Shown here one piece after another: positions 43,819 to 56,200 of a stretch of 64,000 nt of DNA; within the stretch, counting starts at the first letter, position 1; every line of letters begins with the position of its first letter. The notes below the pieces were generated by a model. That model was given only the letters and a program-made list of their open reading frames with translations, was not told the DNA's origin and made no database searches. The position numbers were made by a program, and so were the translations under genes. This DNA comes from Elusimicrobiaceae bacterium (GTDB lineage: Bacteria > Elusimicrobiota > Elusimicrobia > Elusimicrobiales > Elusimicrobiaceae), in the NCBI GenBank assembly GCA_016281355.1, contig JAEEIL010000010.1:42114-106113 (forward strand). The letters run 5' to 3'.

Positions 43819-44988
43819 ATGAAAATAAAAAAGAAAAAGAAATTAATAATTGCCATTATTTCGGCTATAATCATTATGGTAATTTTAGTTAAAATTACCG
43901 GTGGTAAAAAGGCTGCAAATTACCGCATTGAAAACCCGCGTCGTGCAAAAATTGTACAAACCGTTGAGGCATCCGGAACAATAAACCCAGTCACACAAAC
44001 AAGTGTGGGAACGCAGGTTTCAGGCAGAGTGGAAGAAATTTTTGTTGATTATAACTCCACAATTAAAAAAGGCCAACTGCTTGCGGTTATTGACCCGTCA
44101 ACTTATAAATCTAATGTAATTCAGCAAGAGGCAAACCTTCAAAAACTTGAAAGCGTTTTTAAAAATGCCGAGAGAAATTATGACAGATACAAAAAACTTT
44201 ATGCCCAAGAACTCGTAGCAAAAAGCGAACTTGATAATGCGGAGATGGACTATCTTTCCGCCAACGCACAAGTAGTGCAAGGGCGTGCAAGTTTAGATAA
44301 AGCAAAAATTGACTTAAGCTATACGAATGTCGTTTCCCCCGTAGACGGAATTGTAATTTCTAAAGAAGTGGAACTTGGGCAAACCGTTGCGGCAAGTTAC
44401 CAAACACCGACATTATTTTTAGTCGCTGAAGACTTAACAAAAATGCAAATTGAAGTTAATATTTCGGAAGCCGATATAAGCAAAATTAAAGAAGGCCAAA
44501 GGGTTGACTTTAACATTGATGCATATCCAACAACCACCTTTGAGGGGAAAGTCAGTCAAGTTAGAAATGCAGCGACAACTATTTCAAATGTTGTTACTTA
44601 TACTGTCGTGGTTTCTGTTGATAATGACGATTTAAAACTCAAACCCGGTATGACTGCAAATGTTTCAATAATTACAGCAGAAGCAGATAATGCTTTAAGT
44701 GTACCGAACCAGGCACTCCGCTTTGTTCCGCCTGATAATGCAAAAATCAGTGCCAGTAAAGACGGAAAAGACGGGCAACGCAAAAATTTTAAAGGCCAAG
44801 GTTTATGGCGCCAAAACAAAGACGGTTCAATTTATATAACCGAAGTCAAAACCGGTATCACCGACGGTAATAGAACTGAAATTATTTCAAAAGACATTAC
44901 TGAAAATACACCTATTATAGTCGCAAGTGAAACCGGCGCAAAAGGCAAAACCCAACAAGGCAGGCCACGCGGCCCGATGGGTTTTTAA
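43819..44988 (+). CDS. macA: MacA-like periplasmic adaptor (HlyD/RND family)
   Basis: 389 residues from ATG 43819, four bases after tolC; the frame runs further left inside tolC. N-terminal TM anchor (KLIIAIISAIIIMVILVKI), biotinyl-lipoyl-like halves (VSGRVEEIFVDYNSTIKKGQLLAVIDP; VVSPVDGIVISKEVELGQTVAASYQTPTLFLVAEDL) around a coiled hairpin, a beta-barrel (VDFNIDAYPTTTFEGKVSQVRNAATT) and membrane-proximal domain. Bridges the MacB-like ATPase/permease to TolC. Confidence 0.9.
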   Translation: MKIKKKKKLIIAIISAIIIMVILVKITGGKKAANYRIENPRRAKIVQTVEASGTINPVTQTSVGTQVSGRVEEIFVDYNSTIKKGQLLAVIDPSTYKSNVIQQEANLQKLESVFKNAERNYDRYKKLYAQELVAKSELDNAEMDYLSANAQVVQGRASLDKAKIDLSYTNVVSPVDGIVISKEVELGQTVAASYQTPTLFLVAEDLTKMQIEVNISEADISKIKEGQRVDFNIDAYPTTTFEGKVSQVRNAATTISNVVTYTVVVSVDNDDLKLKPGMTANVSIITAEADNALSVPNQALRFVPPDNAKISASKDGKDGQRKNFKGQGLWRQNKDGSIYITEVKTGITDGNRTEIISKDITENTPIIVASETGAKGKTQQGRPRGPMGF

Positions 44989-45008
44989 ATTAAAATAAGG
45001 TAATATTT

Positions 45009-45713
45009 ATGGCCTTAATAGAAGTTAAAAATATTTGGAAGATTTATCAGCTTGGTGATATTCCGCTTGAGGTACTTAAAAATGTCAGTTTAACAATTGA
45101 CTCCGGCGAATTTGTGGCTATTATGGGCCCATCAGGTTCCGGCAAAAGTACCTTTATGAATATGCTTGGTTGCCTTGATAAACCGACAAAAGGTACTTAT
45201 ATTTTAGACGGCATAAATATTACAAATTCCACTTTAAGTGAGCTTGCGGATATCCGCTGCCGTAAAATAGGTTTTGTGTTCCAAGGGTTTAACTTAATTG
45301 CAAGAACTAGCGCTATTGAAAATGTTGAACTGCCGATGATTTACGCACATATTCCGGCACAAGAACGCACACAAAAAGCAAAAAAGGCACTTAAAGAAGT
45401 TGGGCTTGAAAATAGACTAGACCATACACCCAATCAACTTTCCGGCGGGCAGCAACAGCGTGTGGCAATTGCGCGGGCTATCGTAAACGATGCACCTATT
45501 ATTTTTGCTGACGAGCCAACCGGCAACCTGGATACAAAAACCAGCATTGAAGTGATGGAAAGTTTTTATAAATTAAACGAAGAAAAAAAGAAAACAATTA
45601 TTCTCGTTACGCATGAACCTGATATTGCCGCATACGCAAAAAGAATAGTGCGTTTTAAAGACGGCGTTATAGTTAGCGACGAACAAAATAAAAACAGGAC
45701 GAAACCAAGATGA
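45009..45713 (+). CDS. macB: MacB-type ABC transporter ATPase
   Basis: 234 residues. Walker A G40-PSGSGKST (40-48), Q-loop FVFQGFNLI, signature [15 protein letters not shown], Walker [17 protein letters not shown]-loop LVTHEPDIA: the MacB/LolD-type ATPase. In E. coli MacB the ATPase and membrane parts are one protein; here they are two genes, overlapping by 4 bases. Confidence 0.93.
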   Translation: MALIEVKNIWKIYQLGDIPLEVLKNVSLTIDSGEFVAIMGPSGSGKSTFMNMLGCLDKPTKGTYILDGINITNSTLSELADIRCRKIGFVFQGFNLIARTSAIENVELPMIYAHIPAQERTQKAKKALKEVGLENRLDHTPNQLSGGQQQRVAIARAIVNDAPIIFADEPTGNLDTKTSIEVMESFYKLNEEKKKTIILVTHEPDIAAYAKRIVRFKDGVIVSDEQNKNRTKPR

Positions 45714-46945
45714 TAGACTTTTTAACTATATTAAAAATTGCTTTAAAAGCCCTTTGGGTAAATAAAATGCGCTCTGTTTTAACGAGCCTTGGCATCATTA
45801 TTGGCGTAGCGGCTGTTATTGTTATGCTTGCCGTGGGCGAGGGCAGCAAAAAAAGAATTTCAGACCAAATGTCCAGCATGGGCAGTAATTTGCTTATGAT
45901 ACGCTCCGGCTCTGTTACTTCAGGCGGTGCGCGTGCAGGCCACGGTGCACAACCCACGCTTACTTTAAAAGATGCCGAAGCGATTGCCAAAAACGCACAA
46001 TATGTTGCACAAGTTGCGCCAAGTGTTGATACTACGGGGCAAATTGTTTACGGTAATCAAAATTGGTCCACAAGAATTACGGGGACTACCCCCTCCCTCT
46101 TTTACATTCGTTCTTGGGAAGTTGATAATGGCGGTTTATTTAGCGAAGATGAAGTCCGCCAAGGTGCAAGTGTTGCAATTTTAGGTGAAACGGTGGTGGA
46201 AAATCTTTTCGGTGTAACTGATCCTATCGGCAAAACAATACGTATAAAAAATGTTCCTTTTAAAGTAGTCGGTGTTTTAAAATCACTCGGTCAAAATGCG
46301 ATGGGAACTGACCAGGATGACACAGTTATCGTTCCTGTAACTACGGCGATGAAAAGGCTTTCAGGTTCACAATTTCAAGGAACTGTAAATAATATTATGG
46401 TGCAGGCATTATCAACCGATGACCTTGCAAACGCAGAGGAAGAAATCACCTTACTCTTGCGCCAACGTCATAATATTACAGGTAAAAAACAAGATGATTT
46501 TATTATCCGCAACTTAACGCAAATGATGGAAAGTGCAATGGAAGCAAATGAAACTTTCGGCTTACTGCTTGCCGCGATTGCATCAATTTCTTTGCTTGTA
46601 GGCGGTATTGGTATTATGAACATTATGCTTGTATCCGTTACCGAAAGAACACGCGAAATCGGCATCCGCATGGCAATAGGTGCAAAAATGTGGGATATAC
46701 GTTTACAGTTTTTGGTTGAGGCACTTGTTTTATCTTTGACAGGTGGTTTGCTCGGTATAATTTTGGGGCTCTCAGTTGCTTTGTTTATCAAAAATTTTAC
46801 TCCGGGCTTTTTACCCATCAACATAACAATTATGCCGATGGTTATATCTTTTGCGTTTTCGGGTTTGGTGGGAATATTTTTTGGGTTTTACCCTGCGTAT
46901 AAAGCATCTATGCTTAACCCCATTGACGCATTAAGGTTTGAATAA
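45710..46945 (+). CDS. MacB/FtsX-type ABC permease
   Basis: 411 residues. TM1 (MRSVLTSLGIIIGVAAVIVMLAVGEGSKKRI), a large periplasmic domain (~45-270), then three TM helices with the FtsX-domain signature LLVGGIGIMNIMLVSVTERTREIGIRMAIGA and the end FYPAYKASMLNPIDALRFE. This is the membrane half of a split MacB, working with the upstream ATPase, MacA and TolC to export a peptide, siderophore or lipid-like substrate. It ends only 12 bases from the tail of the giant gene on the other strand. Confidence 0.92.
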   Translation: MIDFLTILKIALKALWVNKMRSVLTSLGIIIGVAAVIVMLAVGEGSKKRISDQMSSMGSNLLMIRSGSVTSGGARAGHGAQPTLTLKDAEAIAKNAQYVAQVAPSVDTTGQIVYGNQNWSTRITGTTPSLFYIRSWEVDNGGLFSEDEVRQGASVAILGETVVENLFGVTDPIGKTIRIKNVPFKVVGVLKSLGQNAMGTDQDDTVIVPVTTAMKRLSGSQFQGTVNNIMVQALSTDDLANAEEEITLLLRQRHNITGKKQDDFIIRNLTQMMESAMEANETFGLLLAAIASISLLVGGIGIMNIMLVSVTERTREIGIRMAIGAKMWDIRLQFLVEALVLSLTGGLLGIILGLSVALFIKNFTPGFLPINITIMPMVISFAFSGLVGIFFGFYPAYKASMLNPIDALRFE

Positions 46946-46957
46946 GTTTATACGATA

Positions 46958-47299
46958 TTAATCAAATTCTTTTATTTCTTCGTCTATATATTTTATAAAA
47001 CCCTCTAAACCATATTTCATAAATATAAGATAAACTTTGAAATCTTGTTTTGCATTATTATCATGTAATTTATAAGCAACTTCCATAGCTTGTTCATGTG
47101 ATAAACCATATGCCTCAGCTTCTTCTGCCAAACTTTCAATAGACCTTCTATTAGAAGAAACAGCTTTTTCTTTTTTAGGCCCTTCTGGTATTACTGTTTT
47201 ATCTTTGCGCCAAGGTTCTCTGGTAAATTGGTGGAAGTAGTTAAAAACATCAGGTTCAAGAGGATAAATCTTATTATTTTTTTCTTCATCTAAGATGAC
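46958..47299 (-). pseudogene. Out-of-frame C-terminal extension of the giant protein
   Basis: In the frame reached if the G11 run had 10 or 13 G, 113 codons follow and end at TAA 46958-46960. They encode FNYFHQFTREPWRKDKTVIP, PKK, then RRSIESLAEEAEAYGLSHEQ, which matches an internal part of the same protein (YLHQLSREPWRKDRIVLPTEPKK...RSVESLVNEAKAYGMTDQQ, 60,724-60,974). The matching shows that this is real coding sequence, cut off by the frame. There is no start codon or ribosome site of its own. Confidence 0.85.
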
Positions 47300-50200
47300 C
47301 CCCCCCCCCTGAGATTTTTTCCGTAATAGAAACTGGATTACGGCTCATTACTTTAAATTCGCCGTCAAATAAACTTTTCCAGTAATATTGATAATGTTCA
47401 GGTGAGAGCGTAAAAGCAGAAAGGTCAAGTTCACGATTCATTCTAACTTGCGGGGCATTAATACCTAGCATTTCATAAAGACCGTAAACCATTGCTAAAT
47501 TTGCTGAGGCACTTCCGCGGTAAAACGGTTTTGCATTTGTAAAAATATAACTCATCTCTGCTATTTTATTATGTAAGGTTTCTAATTCTCTTTCGGTTAA
47601 AGTTTTTCCGTTTCTTGATTTTATAATAAAAGGTTTTATTACATCATAATCTTCTTGTAAGACCTTAAACATTGCTTCAATATTGTTAAAACCACCTTTA
47701 TCTATACCTAAAGGATGAATTAGCGTCCCCCCATAACATCCACTGCGCATCGAGTATTTTAAATTAGAACAAGTTAAATTTACCCCTTTAAATGTATTAG
47801 GTCTGTATCTTTCATCCAAAAAATCTGTCCAATATTCACCATATATAAATTCATCAAAATCCGTCACAATTCTAATGGGAGTATCACTCAAAATACCAAA
47901 AGCAATTTTATCTGTCACTTTAACTTCAGAGCCTAAAAACTCATTTGAATTTGAATTTTTACCTAAATTAATATTATTATAGTCAGATGGGGTTTTCACT
48001 TTTTCCCAAACAATTTTTTTAGAATTTTTATATTCATCAAGAAATGTTTTAATTTGATTTATTTTTTTATGATATAAGAACATTTCTTTTCCCATATTCA
48101 TTACGGCTTCTTTTACAGTTTTACCGGCAAGTAAATCTTTTTCAAAATTTTCGCTTGCATCTTTCATGGTATAGACATACAAAGGATTTGTACCGGTAAA
48201 GCGATATTTTATTTGGCTTGGTAAAGTGCTTTCATAACGATTTGAATATTTTATAAGTTCTGCTAATTCTTGAGGGTTTTTCTTAGCAATTTGTTTTAAA
48301 TCTTTATTATAATATTGTTGCCATAAATTAAAAAAATCTTCCCCTAAAATTCTTTTCATATTTTGGGTTTCTTCAGCAGTTAAACCTTCCCCTTTAAATA
48401 AAGACGGATCAAATTGCTTGCGCAAGTTTACAAATTTATTTACTTCACTTTCACCACCTATTATAGATTTAGTACTTGCCAGCATTGGTAAAGCCGCCAA
48501 TGCAAGCGGTGCGCTTACAGCATTGCTCAAAGTAGCGGCAAGCAAACCAACGCCGACAGCAGGCAAAACCCAAGTCGGTAATTTAAATGAAGAATTACCC
48601 TTATTTGTTATCGGAGAATCTTGAGGGGTTTCTTCTTTAACACCGGTATATTCAAAATCAATACGCATCCTTTCCAGTGTGGCGATATCATTTTTATCTC
48701 CCTGATCTTCAAAATCTATGATAGTTACGACAAGTTTGTTATTATCATCGCGCCTAAAAAATAAATTATTTCCCAAATCTGTATGATAAAATCCTGCTTT
48801 ATTTAAATCTTTGATAAAATTAATAAGTTGATGCCATTCGTCATTAGTTATAGGTATACCGTTTAAAGCAGATGAGACTTTACTCTCAGGATCATATAAA
48901 CGATAACCATCAGCATTTACAACACTTGTTATCAAATCAGAATCAAAGGAATATATATCATCTTTCCACCTCTTTTGTTTTGCAGCAATCGCTTCAGGTA
49001 AATCAGATAAATTAGTTGATAAAACTCTCGGATATTCCAATTCTATCAATGGATACTTATTTTGTAAATTTTCTTTTTCAACGATTTGATGAAATTCCAA
49101 AGTTCTGTCAATTTCTTTTTTAGAAGTTTGTTTATAATATGCCCGCACATTACCATTAATATCTTTTAATTTACTTACGAGAAGGGTAACCGGTTCAGAT
49201 TCCACAATATCCGTTTTAAGATTTAAAGGTTTTTCGGCAGGTGTTTCAACAGTTTCCATATTTTTAGTAGGTTGTAAAACAACTTCGCCGTTTTGATCTA
49301 ACTGCGCGCGCCACCAACCTTTTTGACCATCTATTTGCCCCCATACTATAACCTCTTCTATCTCTGAAGCATGGACATCCCCCGGAAATGTAACCGTGGT
49401 CCCTTGCCTATCACCACGCTCTCCACGCATCTTAACTACAACAGGCACATGCCCATAACTATAATTTATAGAATGATCAACCCCGGTTACGATATCATCG
49501 GAAAAATATATATTATTGTATGTAGATTTACCTAGTAATAAGCCAGTTGTAAATATCGTTTTCAAATCATCATAATCTTTAAATGCCATACCCCTGTAAA
49601 TGTAACCGTCCTCTTGAAAACCTTTAGGCAGAGAAGGTATTATGCGATTCATATCATAAAATATTTTAATATTTTTATCTTTATATTCATCGGTAAATAG
49701 AACTCGTGCTGAAATATTATTATCTGTTTGCTTTGTTATCAAAGGTTGAGTACTTGCCAAAAGCGGTATAGCCGCTAAAGCAAGCGGGGAAGTAGCAGGG
49801 GTTGCCAAAGTAAAAGCAAGCAAACCTGCTCCAATGGCAAGCCCAAGTAATGACTTCGAATTAAAATTATTTACTGTGGATCTTCGTTTCGCCCCAATAT
49901 TCTCTAAATGGGTACGAATACGTTCCAACGCAGCTATATCATTATGAGTTTCAAATTCATCAAAATCTATGATAGTTACAATAAGTTTGCCGTTATTATC
50001 ACGCCTTAAGAAAAAATTGTTTCCCAAATCAGTATGATAAAAACCTTTGGCATTTAAATCTTTGAAAAAACCTACAATTTGCGCCCACTCTTCATCAGTT
50101 ACCGGTTGCCCGTTTAAAGAAGATAAAACCTCATATTTATCTAAGTAAAACCCGAAAGTATTTACAGGGGACAATATCATATCGGAATACAATGAATAGA

Positions 50201-53200
50201 CTTTATCTTGCCAACCATTTTCTTTTACAATTTTTTCAGGCAAGTCGGCCAAATTTGTTGATAAAATTTTAGGATATTCAAACTCTACTAAAGAATATTT
50301 ATTTTGTAAATCCTCTTCTTTAACAATTTTATCGAACTCCCGAGTTCTATAAATTTCTTTTTGTAGGGCTTTTTTATGATATGCTACGATATTCCCTTTA
50401 GGACCTATTAATTTAGTAACAATACCCTTAACATATTCTACTTTAGCGATATCAGTTTTTAGGTTCAAAGGTTTTTCAAGCGGAACACTTCTTTCTTTTG
50501 CACCGATAGACTCTAATTTCTCACGAATTATATTTAAATTTTCGATATCGTTTTCAACACCCCAATTATCAAAATCTATTGCGGTAATAATTAATTTTCC
50601 GTTATCATCACGTCTAAAAAATGAATTTGATATCAAGTCGGTATGATAAAAACCGAGATTATTTAAGTCCTTAATTAAGTTCTCTAACTGTGCCCACTCT
50701 TCATTAGTTATCTGTTGTCCTTGCAGAGATGACAAAGCAGTGGGTTCGTCTTTAAACAAATTATAACCGGAAGTGTTTACTGCAGTCATTATTAGATCTT
50801 GAGAAACAGAATTGTATTTAATTCGTGATCTAATATCTGTTTCAACTTCACTTGGTAAATCTGACAAATTTGTTGATAAAATTTTGGGATATTCTAGATT
50901 TATCAAAGGATATTTTTCTTTAAAATTATTGTTTGTAATAATTGTGTCAAAAAGTTTCGTTCTATATGTTTCCCTATTATTTGCCCGCTTATAATATGCT
51001 TTTATATTACCTTCGGAATCTCTTAACTCGGCAACGATATAATTAACAAAAGTTACTTTTGTAATATCCGTCTTAAGATTTAAAGGTTTAGGAGCATCGG
51101 AAACAGAAATATCGGTAATAGGTGTATCAATTATCTTCATATTATCTGTTGGTTGCAAAACGACTTCACCGTTACTATCTAACCAGGCGTGCCACCAACC
51201 TAGTTTACCATCCATCCCCGCCCAAACTAAGATACCGGTTATGTCTTCGGCAGATATATTTTGAAATGAAAAACTGTATTTTCCTTTACTTCTATCAACT
51301 TCTTTATTGGTTTTAACTATAACAGGTATATGCCCGTAATTATATTGCGTTGACCAGTCAACTGCGATATCTGCCTCAGTTGTAAAAAATACTTTACCGC
51401 CACCATTAACGGTTTTAGCGCCGGGCAAACCTGATGTAAATATATTTTTTAAATCTTCATACTTGGCAAGTGTCATACCCCTATAAAGTGCATTTTCTTC
51501 TTCAAAACTTTCGGGGAAATATTTCTTCAAATACTCTTCATCATCAAGGGACATATAAAAATCCCTATAATCCTCTGTAAACAAAACTTGAGCCGGAAAA
51601 CTGTTTGCAGTTTGATTATTTATCGAATTTGTGCTTACCAAGAGAGGTAATGCCGCTAAAGCAAAAGAGGATACAGAAAAACTACCTAAAGCAAAAGCAA
51701 GCAACCCTATACCGATAGGGAGCAATAAATTTCTAAACGGGAATGTGAATCCATTATAAATATCAATTTCTCTATCGTCTTCTATATCAGACATTTCTTT
51801 TGCGCCGATAGATTCCAATGTATGTGCTATTAGATCCAAATCTCCTATATCTCTTTTCCTGCCTAAATTTTCAAAATCTATGATGGTTATAATAAGTTTA
51901 CCTGCATCATTGCGTCTAAAAAACAAATTATGTACTAAATCAGTATGATAAAAGCCATGAGCATTTAAATTCCCTATCAAGTTTTCTAACTGTGCCCACT
52001 CTTCATTAGTTATAGGCTTATTCTTTAAGGCCTCTAAAGCTTCATATTTAAATTTCCAAATACCATAACCGGATGTATTTACAGCAGTCATTATAAGATC
52101 TCCGTCAAAAGACATTCCCTTATAAAGTGATTTAATATTTGCCGCTATATCGTCCGACAGAGATGATAGATTAGTTGATAAAACTTTTGGATATTCAACT
52201 TCTATTAAAGAATACCGACTCAATAGATCTTGCTCTGTAATAAGTTCATTAAAACGTTTTGTTCTATTTATCTCGGTTCCGAAAGTACGTTTATAATAAG
52301 CCCTTGTATTGCCTTGTAAATCTTGCAGTTGTTTAACATTTTCTCTATCTGTACTTGCAATTTTCTTAATATCTGTTTTAAGATTTAACGGCTTTGTGCC
52401 GTAAAGAATTCTTACATTATCGGTAGGTTGTAAAACTACTTCGCCTGCATTATTTAACTTTGCTTTCCACCAACCTAGTTTGCCATCTAAATAAGTATAT
52501 ACTAATACTTCCTCTATATATTCAGGTTCGAGATCTTCTTCATAAATAACTCTAGAAGTTTCCCCTAAAAAATCTTCTTCTAAATGTACTTTTATTAACA
52601 CAGGTACGTGCCCGGATGAAAATTGTCGTGCATAATTAACTGCTTTACTAAAACTATCCGTTAGATAAATGCCATCTATCGCATGTGTAAACAAACCTTT
52701 TGTAAGTATATCAAGTAAATCTTGATAATTATCAATATTCATACCCCCGTAGAGTGCGGTCACATCTCTAAAATTATTCGGTAATAATCTATGCATTTTA
52801 GCATCGTTATCTTTAACTATCGGAAAATTTTGTTTCTTAAAGATATCAGTAAATATATTCGAAGCAGGAATATATTCCCCTTCTTCTTTCTCTAACTGTG
52901 ATGAAGCAGATTGCTTAAAAGGCCCTTCGAATAATCTAAGCCATCTTAATTTATAATCTTGCGGGGACATAGCAAAAGCAGAAAGATCCAAAGCACGGCC
53001 AATTTTAACTTGTGGGGCATCAATGCCTGCCATTTGATAAAGCCCGTAAACAAGCGCTAAATTAGCAGAAGCACTCCCCCTTTGAAAAGGCATAACATTA
53101 GTAAAAAGATAACTGATTTCCGCTATATCATTATTTAATCTGTGGAGTTCAAAATAACCTAATTTTTTCCCTTGCTGTACTTTTTCAATTAAAGGTTTTA

Positions 53201-56200
53201 TATCATCCCAATTTTCTTGCAAAACTCGGTAAAAATATTTCTTTTGTTTCAAAAAATCAGGATGACCGACTTCAACGAAATCAACCGATCCGGAAGAAAA
53301 CAACTGGGACAATTCTATCATTTTATATAGCCTAGGCCTGGCAGGATCTTTCATCATTTCTTTTAGATATTCAGGGTAGCTCTTTTTATTAATTGAATTA
53401 GATGCATAATAAGAATCATCACGAAAGACACCGAAAAACAAATCATATATGGCAATTCCGTTCATTATTTGAGTGTTGGGATTAGAAACATATTGCCACA
53501 ATTTATCATTTTCTTCATCACGATACAAATTAAATACCCTAAGCTGTGCTATTTTATAATGATAATTATAAATATCTTTACCGAGATTTTTTATAGCCTT
53601 TTCCATCGTTTGCCCGCTTGATAAATTTTGAATTAAATTATTTGTAATATCACGCATGGCAAAAACAAATAAAGGGTTTGTACCACCATAAACATTTTGT
53701 ATTCTTGAAGGCAAAGTGCTTTCATAACGGTTGGAATATTTTATAAGTTCTTCTAATTCTTGTGGGTTTTCTTTAACAATTTGGGCGAGGTCTTTATTAT
53801 AATATTTTTGCCATAAATCAAAAAAATTTGCGCCTAAAATCTTGCGCAATTTTTTAGTTTCTTCTTCGTTTAACGGTTTGCCTTTAAAAAAAAAGGGATC
53901 AAACCTTTTTCGTAAATTAAGAAATTGTTCTGCTTTTTCTTGCGGGGTTTTTAATACAGGGGTTTTAGTGCTTGCCAAAAAAGGCAATGTTGCCGCTAAT
54001 GCAAAACCTGGCTCACTTAAACCACTAAAAAGAAAGCCAATACCCAATGCCGCACCTAAAACCGGCAACCAAAAACTTGAATCATTCAAAGTTCCCGATA
54101 TACTATGTACCCAAGAATCAGCATCATCAATTTTGGTTTTGGGGGCTTTTTCTTTCGCCCCGATAGTCTCATACTGTGACCTTATATAATCCAAACAATA
54201 AACATCTTCATACCGGTCATAGAAACTAAATGGCGCTTCAAAATCCACTAAGGTAATAACAAGTTTATCGGCCGCATCACGCCTTACAAACAAATTATGT
54301 TTTAAATCGCCATGAACAAACCCTGCATCATTTAGTTTTTTAAATAAATTGACAATTGCATTCCATTCTTCATTTGTTATAGGTTTGCCGTTTAAAGCTG
54401 TTTTTGCTTCTTCGGATATTCTTTTATCAATATGCCCAATGATATTTCCGTAAATATCTGTCTTAATTTTTTCCCCTAATAAAAAACCGGAAGTATTTAC
54501 GGCAGAAGTTATTAAAGGTGTTTTTACTCTGCTTTTAGCACTACGTACATGGGATATAATTTGGTCCTTTTCTTCTTCCACTCCTTGAATAATATCCCCT
54601 GATAAATCTTCTAAATTTACAGATAAAACTTTAGGATATTCGAAAATTATTAAAGGGCTACTGTTTTGCAAATTATTTTCCGTAATAACCTTATCAATTA
54701 AAGATGTCCTATTAATTTCGTCTTGCGTTGTAAATTTTAAGTAGGCGGGAACTTCACCGTCTTCCCTAATCAATTTCCAAACAGCATAAGCATCTACCCC
54801 CGAACCTTCACCCGATGCTACTTTTTTAGCTCCTACAATATCTTCCTTCAAATTTACTTGATCTTCTTGTTCAATTTCAGAGTTATTGGCAATCATCATG
54901 TCAGTAGAACTTACCAAAAGCGGTAAAGTTGCTAAAGCCAAACCGGGGGTGCCTAAACCGCTAAAGGCAGAAAATGCTAATAAACCAACACCTACGGCAG
55001 GCAAAACCCAACTAGGTAATTTAAATAAAGAATTGAAATTATTTATTATCGGGGTATCTTTAGTTACTTTTTCTTTTGCACCGATAGCTTCCAAATCAAG
55101 AGCCATCAGTTGTAAATAAAATGCATCAGAACCGAATAAATTTGAATTATTTTCAAAATCAATCAAAGAAATTATGAGTTTACCGTTGCCGTCACGTCTA
55201 AAAAACAAGTTATGTCCTAAATCACCATGAATAAACCCTGCTTCATTTAATTTTTGAAATAAGTTAACAATTTCCTTCCACTCTTTATTTGTTATAGGTT
55301 TATTTTTTAACGCAAACAAAGCTTCAACAGAAGCAGTACTGAGATTCCCCTCCATTATTTTATCACCCAACACAAAACCGGAAGTATTTACGGCATCGGT
55401 TATTAACGGGATTTGAGTTCTATCTTTACCACCGCGTACATAAGTTGATATTTCGCCTATTTCTTCTTGAATTTTATCAACGATATTTGAAGGTAAATCC
55501 GAAAAGTTATCCGATATAACTTTTGAATATTCAAAACCTATTAGTGGACTTCCGTCCTGCAAATCGTTTTCCCTTACTATTTTATTGAATAAAATAGTCC
55601 TATTAATTTCATCTTGAGTAGTTAATTTCAGATATGCACGAACTCTATGAAATTTATCCATCAATTTCCAAACAGCATAGGCCGCTAAATTATTTCCCTT
55701 TCCGGTTCTAACATTTTTTGCTTTGGTAATATCGGTTTTAAGGTTCAAAGGTGTTTCAGTGACCTGACTTGCTGCGGAATTATTCCCAATAGGGAAAGAA
55801 CTCGCTAAAAGCCCTGTAGCTGCCAAAGCAAGCGGTGAAGTTGAGGCATCTGACAAGGCAAAAGCAAGCAAACCAATACCTACGGCAGGTAATACATAAT
55901 TAGAAAGTATTGATGTTATTGATGACTTCTTATCGGTAATTTCAGAATCACCGGTATCTTTTAAGATGACTTCTTCATTTCCGTTTAATTCTGCTTTCCA
56001 CCAACCGAGTTTACCATTTAACTCCGCCCACACTAAAACGTCCGTTATATCTTCTGCCTTTACGTCATCAGAAAATACAACATATTTGTGCCCATTATGT
56101 TCATTCAAATGTGTTTTAACCAAAACAGATAAATGACCATATGCATATTGAGTAGAATAATCTATAGCATCTTCCACATTCCAAGAGAAATAAACACCTT

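Noticed and set aside
46946..47285. Non-coding gap between the permease gene and the giant gene
   Set aside because: The minus strand codes for the shifted tail of the giant protein, so the stretch is coding or formerly coding.
53842..54189. Plus-strand open frame of 115 codons
   Set aside because: Antisense of the A4 start and the preceding hairpin; the same shadow appears opposite other hairpins because they share sequence.
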